A stretch of DNA of 64,000 nt. Source: Branchiostoma lanceolatum. Lineage: Eukaryota > Chordata > Leptocardii > Amphioxiformes > Branchiostomatidae. This document shows, piece after piece, positions 10,825 through 20,519 of the stretch (the first letter of the stretch is position 1; each line of letters opens with the position of its first letter). A program made the translations under genes and the position numbers. The notes beneath the pieces were generated by a model. That model did not search any database. It saw nothing but the letters and a program-made list of their open reading frames with translations, and was not told where the DNA came from. The stretch lies in the NCBI RefSeq assembly GCF_035083965.1, contig NC_089739.1, positions 4,532,198 to 4,596,197 of the forward strand. The letters run 5' to 3'.

Positions 10825-11719
10825 CGTTTCCCATCCACCTTGCGGCAGCAGTGAGAACGACACCTGTGATAGCAAGATTTTGAGGCAATACACCATGTAG
10901 CTGACATCATATATAACACAAAGCAGAATAATTTTTGCTGAATCTGATTTTAAACTTACCCATACGGGACCAGTGATATTCAGAAACTAAAAATAGGAAA
11001 AATAAGGCTACAAAAAATCAGAAGGCTACAATGTAGGTACTGGTTGCATGCAATATTTTGGATATTTAGTATCATGCATGTATTTATAGCCTCGTCATCA
11101 AAGGATGAAAATAAACCTTACGTGCCGAAATTTCTGAAGTGTGTGTGTGTCTGTGTGTGTTTCCAGATATTTTTGCTTAACACAACTTAAGAACCTCTGG
11201 ATGGATTCTGATGTCATTAGTACTATTATGTGGCTAGGTGTTGGATAGACAAAGGTCAAGGTCGATTTTGGGCTGGTGTGTGACCTTGGTACTGCAGTAG
11301 AACTTGTTTGTATCCTCTGTCTTAGACATGCTGCCGTATTGATTTTTTTTTTTTGGCATATAGCTTTTGATGTAAGGTAGGATTGGTGTAGATTTTACTC
11401 CCTAACTCAGGAACTGCAGGGGCTTTTTTTTTAAATCTTTCAAGCAAGATAACTGAAGAAAGGAACAACGGATTTCCACGAAAGCCTTAACAGAAATGTG
11501 CACAAAAACTATATGAAAGTCTTCTTTTATTCTAAAAATTGATAGAAAACCTTTGCGCTTTGCATTCGGCATGTAACCCAACGCCCGGTCAAAGTACAAA
11601 GGTCACATTTCGAGGTCGCCGTGCAACAGTTGAGCAAGCAGGTCGCAGGGACGCGGTAGGGATCGGCTCGACCTTCTCACGACATTTACACGACAGATCA
11701 GAAGTTGTGATTGACAGGA
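10825..11719. other. FABP3-FABP4 intergenic region
   Basis: It holds a candidate polyadenylation signal AATAAA at 11110-11115 for FABP3, a degenerate dispersed repeat (about 11160-11345) and the FABP4 promoter region with a DR1-like site at 11590-11605. No other gene was recognised. Confidence 0.6.
11590..11605 (+). promoter_or_regulatory. DR1-like nuclear-receptor site upstream of FABP4
   Basis: CAAAGTACAAAGGTCA lies 115 bp before the ATG. Two CAAAG half-sites at seven-base spacing (DR1), ending in a perfect AAAGGTCA, parallel the site at 6927 before FABP3. HNF4 or PPAR:RXR binding is a family-based inference; vertebrate FABP genes are known PPAR targets. Confidence 0.5.
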
Positions 11720-14700
11720 ATGGCAGACGACAGCATCTCGGGCAAGTGGAAGCTGGACCGCAGCGAGAATTTCGAGGAGTTTCTCGAAGAAATGGGTAAG
11801 ACTTCCGTGAGCTCGATTTCTTAAACCAGACTTACTCAGATAATGGGGCCCTCATGCAAATGAACTTTGTAACAATCAGTGTTCAAGGTTCAACCTACAA
11901 AGGCATTACGTAATGCAACGTTGTCTCAAAAATGGCACGGGCTAATAACTATAGAATTAAGAAAAGGGCAAACGGTTTTAGGATCAGGGAATAGACAATC
12001 GAAACAACTTGTGGGCGTGGCTCAAGACAGGGATTCTTAATGAGTGACCCATAACACATTCTTATCTTAAAAGCTAAGACCTGGCTAAGAGCAACGATTA
12101 CACGTTATTTCAAAAGTCTGAAAACAGGTCTGTAGATTTTTGTATCTGCTGACTTGCGCATGCAGTTGATCATGCGCGAAGATCATGATATTTAGGAGTG
12201 TTCCACAAGATATGCATTCTCGTTAATATGTATTTGTTATATACAGCCGAACGGCATTTAAATTTGATCTTTCGTCCGCTGTACAAGCTACATGTATGCA
12301 GTAACAATTTTCTGAAGTGGCTAGTGCAACGGATAAATTGTTACCATGCGACGGTTATTGTTTAGATGCGCTTTTGTAGCGCTGCCGTTACAGCCAGGGA
12401 TTTCCTAAAATTCTAGTCTCTACCGGGACAGGCTTTTTAGCGAATGCCCACAAACGCCCACTCTGGCGAAGTCCGCGCTGCACGAATAAATTTATTTTTG
12501 CTTGGAATATGTTCAGATTGTGCTCCCATTAATTAATCCTGAGTTTCAAGTCAATCCAGCGATGCAAAGTTAAATAAAGCGAACTTGAAGATTCTTACCT
12601 GGCTTTTTAGCGAATGCCCAGCAAAAAATGGCTTTTTAGCGAATGCCCAATATATCAGCCAAAATATCGGCCATCGTGACACGGGCGCTAAATCTAACAC
12701 AATAAACATGTTCAACTAGTTGTCCCCTGAATGTGTACTCAGTTTCCGTGCTGTACACGCCTGTAAAGTCACTTTATTTTACAAAATACCGCGCCAGCTG
12801 CAGAATCAGCTATAGGGAGAATATTTGCCAGGAGGGTTTTGGCCACCACTAGGGAACATTTGCAGGAGCGGGGGAATTATTAAACATACCGTGGCCTGAC
12901 TCTACTGGCCAATTATTCATATTTTTGTCGAATTTTACGATTCACACACCCGTAGGAAGGCCTGGTGGAGGCTGGTGCTTTTCCATGCCTGTTGAAGTAT
13001 GAAGGAATGCTGTCGGTCTGGAATCGGCCCTGGATGTAGGTCATTGACCGCTCGGGCATTTCTGGGGCTTGGGGTGCCCCCAGGACAAACCATTGTACTG
13101 TATAATGAAAATGTGGGGGTTGTTTTTTGTGGACATCCTACTTGTTCACTTTACATTATTTTTTATGATTAAATAAATAAGATGAATAAATTACAACTAG
13201 TACTTGTAACTGATTTTAAAATGTGGCTATGAAGTTACAGACAAAAACTATAATGGCCTTAGCCCTTACTATAAAGATTAATAATCTTCATAGTAAGGCC
13301 ATGATAGTTTTTGTCTGTAACTTCCATACTGGTGCAATGTTCTAGTTGGTAGAGTGTTTGCCTTGCATACGGTAGTATTGAAGTTAAACACACACCACTT
13401 TAATACAATGGACGAGCCCCCTGCTGTAGTGATTACACAAAGTTGTGTGGCCCAAGGGCTGCTGCAATGGAGATGGGCGCCACCCTATGCACCATTGGTG
13501 CCGGAAGCAACTACTAGTAGTTTATAGGTCTGACCTCTAGTACTCAAGGTTGAAACAACCAATATAGCGGCTGTGATGTCAGGTGCAAACACCCTTATTA
13601 CATGGCTCAAATATCTTTGTATTTTGCAGGTGCGCCATGGATAGCCCGTAAGGCCGCAGCGAAGTCCTCTCCGACCCAGGAAATCGTCCTAAACGGCGAC
13701 GAAATCGAGGTCAAGATCAGTTCCATGATGTCAAACAACGTCATGAAGTTCACCGTCGGAACCGAGTTCGAAACCGAGTGGTCGAAACAGAAGAGCAAGG
13801 TCAGAGGTCACTTCCTCTCAAAGTAGATGTTGAGAATGTAATGTGTTTACAAGAATCTATTCCCCTACTGAACAGAACTGTTTTTTTGGCGACACCTTAG
13901 GGGCAGAGTCATTAGTATAGAACTGAAACTGAGTTCTAAATATATTCTTAATCTTGCATGAATGCATTCCTTGGGAATAGATTTTTTTGAGACACCTTAA
14001 ATATGGGAACGGTATTTTCACATAGTCGGGAAGAATTCTTCTGCTTTTGGCATAGGAAAGGCACTTGTTTGCACACAGGAATATTTTGTTTGTTATAATG
14101 CCAACAGACCTACATGAGGTATCTACATGTATAACCGTTGTCCTTTTATTTTTCTCTTGCATCCAGGCCATAGCGAATTGGGAGGACGGTAAGCTTGTTG
14201 TGAAAGAGAATGGCGCGAATGGAGAAGTCGTCACTACCCGTCATGTCGAGGGAGGTGAACTGTTCATGGTGAGTTATTTGAAGCCTAGGATTCACAGCTA
14301 AGTAGTACACAAAACTCCCAACAAAAATACTTGTACCACAGCTAGGGGTGGATACCGGTTCCCTGGACCTGATTCGGACTTATATAACATCCAAGAACTG
14401 AGTCCAAAAAACCTGAAAGCGAAAACCTGAGTCCAAAAAACAACTAAGGATCCCCACGTTCCATTTGCCACTGGCCAAAGAACGCGTGTTCTATTTAGGT
14501 CACCTGAGGTCATATTGCAGGAACACACGCAAGCCTTTGCAGTAAGAAGCTCTTGGGGTCTCGCAGAACTTGTAGAGAGATTTTTTTGCACGGGTGATTT
14601 TGGAACAGTCAATTTATGCATCGGGAGGGAGATTGGCGAAGTATGATGCTCTCGCAAATGTTGCCTTTCTACATGCAGTTAATATTTCGATTTGCCCAGG

Positions 14701-16585
14701 CATTATTTTGGGACAGTCCACTTCTTGCATGGGGAGGAGTATGGCTAAACATGCTGTATTTGCTCAGGGGCAAATGACGGCCTTTCTAGAAACCTGGTAA
14801 CCTGAAAAGAACACATGTTCTTTGGCCAGCAGCAAATGGAACGCCCGGAACCTTAGATAGAACATGGATTCTAAGATAGAACATGGAACGGGGACAGCAC
14901 TTTTAACCCGTTTTTGGTCTGAAAATGGGTCCAAAAGTACTTAAAACGAAACATTTTGAAGTGATGTACACCAGAAATGTGATTGTAGTCTTGTAGGGAC
15001 ATGTTCAAGGCACCCTTGTAGCGAATTTCAGGTCATTTGCTTGTAATACCAGGGCACAGGAGCCAAAAATATATAAATTGCCTAAAAATGCCCCAAAAAA
15101 CCTCCATAAAAATGATTTTAAGGACTGTTTCAAAGCAATTTTAAAATCACCTGAGGGTATTTGCTTTCTTTACCTCCATGCCAAATTTCAGGTCGGTTGA
15201 TTAAAAAATGGCGGAGTTGAATCCATTTGAAGATTTGGCAGGAGAAGAAGGAGAAGAACATGAACAAAAACAATATGTTGAGCCATACTAGGTATGGCTA
15301 AACATAAAAAAACCTGAACAAAGTACAAATATATTTTTCTATTTTGTTTGATGAAAAGTGTTTTGAGTCTCCCTATGAGAAGAAAAGGTATATACAATGT
15401 AAAATAAGTGCAACATTCAAATATTAAATACGGGTTTGCCTTAAAAGTCTTCTCACCAAGAAACTTTTACAGTCATGCATGTCAGTCTTAATTCGCTATG
15501 CTTAATATTGGTTTAATAAAACAAAACATGTCAACTAGACAGGATCAGGTCCAGGTTCAGGTCCAGACCTGAACCTAAATCTCTGGACCTAAACCTGGAC
15601 TTGGACCTTATTAAGCTGAACCGGTATCCACCCCTAACCACAGCTACACCAACTTCCTGTTGAGAAAGATACTGTAAATGCAGAAATGTTCGCAGGGATT
15701 TAATTTCATGGTAGGGAGAAAATGAAGAGAGTTTGCGGTGGTTTTGAGTTCATGGTAAAGAGTTCACCGTGAAAACCGCATACATGAAACCTTCATGAAC
15801 ATTTCTGCATCTACAGTAGTGTTAACTTAGGCATTTGCTTACTATAGAGGCTTTTCATTGATGTTTTAGTAATCAATTTTACCTTCACAGAAAGGAAACT
15901 TATTCTTTTTGCTGTGTTTGTTAGTACTCTTCTTCTGTTCCAAACAAATAAGGTCATTGACCTGGACCAGACGGCTGTCACCATGGTTTAATTTACTGGT
16001 AAAGTAGCAGACACCCTGTGGTGTTTGATTACATAATGTAGCAATTAAGTGGCAGGGCAAGCTGGACACCATAGGAGTGTTTGAGTAAGAATAAACAGAG
16101 CAGTTAGTTTGTTAGGCCAGGCCAGGTATAATAAGGTGCCACTCATGGTTTGAAATGGGCAAATGCAAGGTCAAAGGTGAAGACCATGATTGATATTGTA
16201 AATGCACTTATGTTCTCGGTGGTTTTATGTTCGTGATATTGGCGGTAAGCTCCTTGCCGCAAAATTAAAGCCACTGCAAATTTTTTTGCCCAGTCCTACA
16301 CCCTTGTCTACAATTGTTTCAAACGTGAACTTAAAACCATTGCGAAATCATAACCACGCAAACATAAGTGCATTTACAGTACCATGACCAGACAGGTTTT
16401 GTTTTTCTCATTTGGGCCTTCACAACTTTGAGATATTAACCACATTATACATCACACTGCAGATGCTCAGTTCAAACCATGAGCCAGCTTATTACTGTCA
16501 TGTTACTAAGAGATTCTCCCTTTTCCAGATTATCACCACCCCCAAGGGAGTTGTCTGCAAACGAATCTTCAAGAAGTATGAGTGA
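11720..16585 (+). CDS. Fatty-acid-binding protein / CRABP-like gene 4
   Basis: Exons 11720-11795, 13630-13799, 14167-14268 and 16529-16585 encode 134 aa with intron phases 1, 0, 0. The N-terminus MADDSISGKWKLDRSENFEEF is an excellent match to the cytosolic FABP signature. Exon 2 is colinear with gene 3 (ARKAAAKSSPTQEIVLNGDE ... EFETEWSKQKSK). Exon 3 gives AIANWEDGKLVVKENG, and exon 4 IITTPKGVVCKRIFKKYE, with R-x-F where vertebrate FABPs have R-x-Y. The strong similarity to gene 3 marks a tandem pair separate from genes 1-2. The role is a cytosolic lipid or retinoid carrier. Intron 2 again uses a GTCAGA donor. Intron 3 is crowded with transposons (a hAT-like element and two nested foldbacks). 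The upstream DR1-like site suggests nuclear-receptor control. Confidence 0.94.
12431..12649 (+). repeat. Three copies of GGCTTTTTAGCGAATGCCCA
   Basis: This 20-mer occurs at about 12431, 12600 and 12630 in FABP4 intron 1. One of the three starts a longer GC-rich segment. No inverted partner or coding potential was found and the origin is unknown. Confidence 0.7.
13228..13325. mobile_element. Short foldback element in FABP4 intron 1
   Basis: The arms GAAGTTACAGACAAAAACTA and complement surround a second nested inverted repeat (CTTACTATAAAGATTA). It is nearly 100 bp of hairpin. No clear target duplication is visible. Confidence 0.8.
13335..13520 (+). mobile_element. Second tRNA-like SINE family
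   Basis: The head TAGTTGGTAGAGTGTTTGCC resembles a polymerase III A box. The body TGTGTGGCCCAAGGGCT ... GGAGATGGGCGCCACCCTAT recurs at about 19228-19290. The B box is degenerate. Confidence 0.55.
14343..15636. mobile_element. hAT-like non-autonomous DNA transposon, 8-bp TSD
   Basis: It fills much of FABP4 intron 3. The ends are TAGGGGTGGATACCGGTT and its complement, and perfect duplications ACCACAGC lie at 14335-14342 and 15637-15644. An 8-bp TSD is the hAT hallmark. No transposase frame was found. The interior carries GGTCCAGACCTGAACC-type runs shared with 18505-18783 and 53601-54064. Confidence 0.88.
15670..15818. mobile_element. Mariner-like foldback MITE (TACTGTAAATGCA)
   Basis: The arms TACTGTAAATGCAGAAATGTTC and complement run in from TA borders. 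Inner arms contain the GCGGTGGTTTTGAGTT / AAAACCGCA pairs shared with the copy at 25725. TA borders suggest Tc1/mariner insertion. Confidence 0.88.
16129..16494. mobile_element. Foldback MITE (TAATAAGG termini) interrupted by a mariner-like MITE
   Basis: Outer arms: TAATAAGGTGCC ... ACTCATGGTTTGAA at the left; TTCAAACCATGAGCCAGCTTATTA, read as complement, at the right. Internal GGTCAAAGGTGAAGA / GGGCCTTCACAACTTTGAG relate it to 4195-4408. A second element at 16194-16381 is inserted inside. Confidence 0.82.
16194..16381. mobile_element. Mariner-like foldback MITE nested in 16129-16494
   Basis: The ends TATTGTAAATGCACTTATG and CATAAGTGCATTTACAGTA are complementary, with TA borders. It belongs to the same family as 15670-15818. 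It is younger than its host MITE. Confidence 0.85.
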
Positions 16586-16635
16586 CAGGTCACATCCCTG
16601 CCTCATCCCAGGACAGCAGTGCAAACTATAACCTT

Positions 16636-16875
16636 AGGCCACACCAATTTCATTTCTTGGTTAACAGACTTTTATTTTTAATTTTAGCACACAAAAAAAT
16701 CATGAAAACAGAAGGCTGGGGTGAAAACTTGCACCTGACCCTGTTCACTCCCTGATACTGTGTGCACGTAAAAACATTCCCCTGAGATTCTGTTTTCATG
16801 TTGTTTTTCCAATCTAGCATTTTTTTTTTTTAATTTTTTCATTTCGTTAACCAAGAAAATAAATTGGTGTGGCCT
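16636..16875. mobile_element. Foldback MITE, AGGCCACACCAATTT termini (copy 1)
   Basis: It begins TAGGCCACACCAATTTCATT and ends with the complement. The interior has CATGAAAACAGAAGGCTGG against CTGTTTTCATG. It lies just 3' of the FABP4 stop, so it may be transcribed in the 3' UTR. Confidence 0.85.
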
Positions 16876-17397
16876 CATCAAGAGAGGACCAACAAGCAAA
16901 ACATTGCAAATTAACAAAACTCACTAGACATATTTTCTAATTTCATAAACAAATAAAACTAAATGAACAGCCACTTTCCCATTTCTTTATCTATAAAATG
17001 TATACGTATAAGTAACATGTTATGAACTATCAGGGACAGATTACAAATAGCACAAAATAGAAATTTTTGTGTTGTTGTTATAAACATTGCCCTTCCAATA
17101 ATATATGTAGTGATCTATGTTTTAAGACAATATCTAGAGTTAATGTAATGGGATTAAACAATGTAACATCCATTCCTTTATTTTTAATCCTGCATGAGTA
17201 TTATGTTAGGTGTATTATCAACTTTGTCAAGTATCAAGTGTATCCATTATCATGCATAACACTGTTAATTTTCAATCCAAGATTCATAAAAAAAGTATTA
17301 AAAAAAAATAACCACTAAATATTTTTGTAACGTGTGTCATTCAATTAGTTACTGTACAATAACTATATTCAGATAAGATGTGGTTAGCTAACTAGTG

Positions 17398-17665
17398 TCA
17401 TGTTGGCATAACGGTTAAGGTGTTTTGGCCCAGAGGCCCTGGGTTTGAGTCGCCTGACATGCCACCAATGTTGTGCCCTTGGAAAGGCACTTAATATATG
17501 ACTTTCTTCACTCCACCCAGATGTTAAAATGGGTACCTAACTTTGGAGTTTGGTTAAGCAGTGGAAGGAGAGGGTTGGGCTCCGCCTTCCAATACCGTGA
17601 TCTGGACACAGTGGATAACAGTCCACTGCCCCTACAGCCTGAAAAAGGCTATGAGACTAACTTTA
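17398..17665 (+). mobile_element. tRNA-derived SINE, near full length
   Basis: The tRNA-like head has an A-box-like TGGCATAACGGTTAAGG and a B-box-like GGGTTTGAGTCGCC. The core is TGCCCTTGGAAAGGCACTTA, followed by GGGTACCTAACTTTGG, CTCCGCCTTCC and GGATAACAG. It matches the 8410 copy across its length. Confidence 0.78.
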
Positions 17666-18504
17666 CTCTAGGGTAAAGGCTATGAGACTAACGGGATGCT
17701 GAACTCTCAAAACAGGGTATACTGAGCATTCGGTAATTTAAAAGATAGGCATCAAGATTAACAGTTTCTCTTGTCACCCCCTTAAACTTCTAGATGGTAT
17801 AACCCTTAGTTTAAACAATACAACACAGGATATAACACTTCGCGAAGCAACAAATACCACGCCAGAAAGTTCCTTTATTCACCTGTTATAATAATATATA
17901 ATCATATAAGATACAGAAATCAGTGTAGTAAAATCTTCTTATTTACGATTCGTGATATGTATTGAAAGTGAATAATGCTCTGCAAATTAAAGACTATATG
18001 AAGCTCGATCCATTCTTGAGCTTTGCTAGAAGTATGGTGCAATGATTGGACTTGGTATGAAACTTATTAATACACATTTTAGGAAATTCTACCCTCAAAA
18101 AAGAATGTTAGTTCAAATTTCATTCTTTCTGCTCTGTCCCAAACATTGAATATGATTTGGGAGCTGACCATATAAATCTTAAGTACAATACATAACCTGT
18201 TGCAGTCCACCTTTTCTTCAAGAAGACAATAGAACAATCTCTTAAATGTATAAATAATTGGAAAACTATGTTGAGAAGCTGCCTTCATATTAAGCACACA
18301 ATGAAAGTGCTGCTGCTAAGGTTATAATTTTTTATAATAATAATAATGTTATCTTTGCAAACTACTGTGCACATTTCTAACAATAGACTGTTCCAACGTA
18401 CTGGAAAATGAAGGCTGCAAAGAGACCTTTATCCGAACTTTGCGACTGGAAAGCAGCATGCATAGTACAAAGCAGCATCAGCAATAGCTTAGTAGCGTGC
18501 TCAA

Positions 18505-18783
18505 TAGGGATGCGCACCGGTTATGCCGATCCGGTTCTGGACATGTAAAAAACGTACGTTTCGGTTCAGGTCCAAAAAACCGAAACCCAGTTTTCCGGTT
18601 ATTTCGGTACTGGACCGGTAAAAAAATTTAGCACTCACATATATGCTTTTCGTTCTAGACCATCTTTAACCTTCCATAGATCGCGAAGTTTGCGCTCGAA
18701 AAAGACGAAAACATTGGTCCGGACCTGAACCGAAACCTCTGGGTACCAGTCCGGACCTGAACCTGGGTTTCGGTATGCTCATT
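18505..18783. mobile_element. hAT-like non-autonomous remnant
   Basis: It begins TAGGGATGCGCACCGGTT and ends in a roughly complementary GGTTTCGGTATGCTCA. The interior is GTCCAAAAAACCGAAACC and GGTCCGGACCTGAACC. It is related to 14343-15636 and 53601-54064. A target duplication is not clear. Confidence 0.6.
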
Positions 18784-18959
18784 TTTCTTACAGTAGGGTG
18801 TGGGTTTACTTCACTGACGAAGTCAATTAGCAAAGACTACAACCTTCTCCCTACTGCTTAACCCTGTAACTAATACAAACTTGGTGCCAAAAAGCTACTT
18901 CCACAGTGAGAAGGTTAAATCAGTACATACCAGTTATTTTTCGCTTAGCACTCAGCACT

Positions 18960-19153
18960 TAGGCCACACCAATTTAATTTCTTGGTTAAGGGATTTTTAT
19001 TTCCCCCCCCCCCAAAAAAAATTTTAGAAAATAAAATCATGAAAACAGAAGGCTGGCTCAGCCTTCTGTTTTCATGATTTTTTTTTTCTAAAAATTTTTT
19101 TTGGGGGGGAAAATAAAAATCCGTTAACCAAGAAATTGAATTGGTGTGGCCTT
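18960..19153. mobile_element. Foldback MITE, AGGCCACACCAATTT termini (copy 2, near-perfect palindrome)
   Basis: About 194 bp form an almost unbroken hairpin with the centre GCTGGCTCAGCC. It is from the same family as 16636-16875, but its arms are far less diverged, implying a recent origin. Confidence 0.93.
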
Positions 19154-20519
19154 ATGGTAAAGAGTATAGAAGTTGAACATAAAGTGCTACCAGTGGAGTG
19201 TTGTATTTTGAAATACTGTCTATTTTTGCACAGTTGTGTGGCCCAAGGGCTAGGAAACGGAGATGGGCACTGCCCTATACTACATAAGGTCTGGAAATGA
19301 ATAACATATTGTATGCAACACAGAAGATTCCTTGCTCAATCTTTTCTTTATACTGAGAGCAGATTCCATGTTTTATTTTTTCTTATTAGAACATGGCACT
19401 GATTTCATGAATGTGCATGTCTCTTAAATATATTCAAAATTGTTAAGACTTTTCTATATATCTAAAATTGTATGGTCGTGGTGTATTTCACCGGTGTCCT
19501 CTAAACCATGGGCTTGGGACACCTAAAAAAAAAAAAGATCCATATCATTAGTATACTTTTTCTCTCGACTAAATTGCTCATGGGCACAATAGTTTACAAC
19601 GGGCCACTGCACACATGTATATGGTCATTTTGGAAACAATAAGTGAATGTTTATAGAACTACACATATAGGTATCTTCTTTTGGCGTGAACACTTACTAA
19701 TTGTATTCATATATATAAGTATATGAAGATTCTATAACCAACTGAATCAAACATGAACGTACAACAAACCTTTACTAAACCCTAGTACTAATGGACAAGA
19801 CTTACACAACACAGCGTCTTCATGCTTGAGGTTCCAAACACTGGCAAATTGAAGATCAAAAACCTTGACAAAAGGGACCTCTAAGATTTTCAACCTTGAA
19901 TGGGTGCTACAGTCATGTAGTATAGAAGTTATACCACAATCATATCGTTCATGATAGGTCCAGCTTGTGTGTTCAGCGCATTCACATGCATGTACGTATA
20001 CCAAGGACTATTATGATAATGTCCTTGCATGTACATTATCATACTAATATTTTATACCTTTCACAAGCCTTCTTCATGTAAATAAGCGGTCTTGAAACTT
20101 TCCGTCATAGACTAGTTGTTCTAAACGCTATTAAAAGGAGAGGACCCTACATTGCCTTGATGACACCTTAAAATTTTTTAAGACCTGATGTGAAGAATCC
20201 ACCCTACTAGACTATCTATTTTTGTAATATGTCTACATTGTCAGCATAGAATGGCGAGGGTATCAAAATCTTAAAAACTTTTTAAGAATCATTTGACATC
20301 AACAAATCTAGAAATGTATGAGGTGTGGACTACTTAAATTTCAACTGTAAAAGAAACAATGAGGCACTTAAAACTATCATAATTTGTGTAGAATATAGAT
20401 AAAGTATTCAGATACTCGAATGATGAAACAACTGATATTGTTATAATTCAAGACTTCAGAAATAAAAACATGTCAAATATAGAATGTGTAATACTTATAA
20501 AAATAGTTGGTATCAACCT

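Larger units (their letters stand above)
16586..20519. other. FABP4-ABHD13 convergent intergenic region
   Basis: No gene was recognised in about 3.9 kb. It contains two GGCCACACCAATTT foldbacks, a complete SINE (17398-17665), a hAT-like remnant (18505-18783) and AT-rich sequence without clear structure (about 17700-18480, 19310-20500). AATAAA at 16952-16957 may serve FABP4. Confidence 0.6.
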
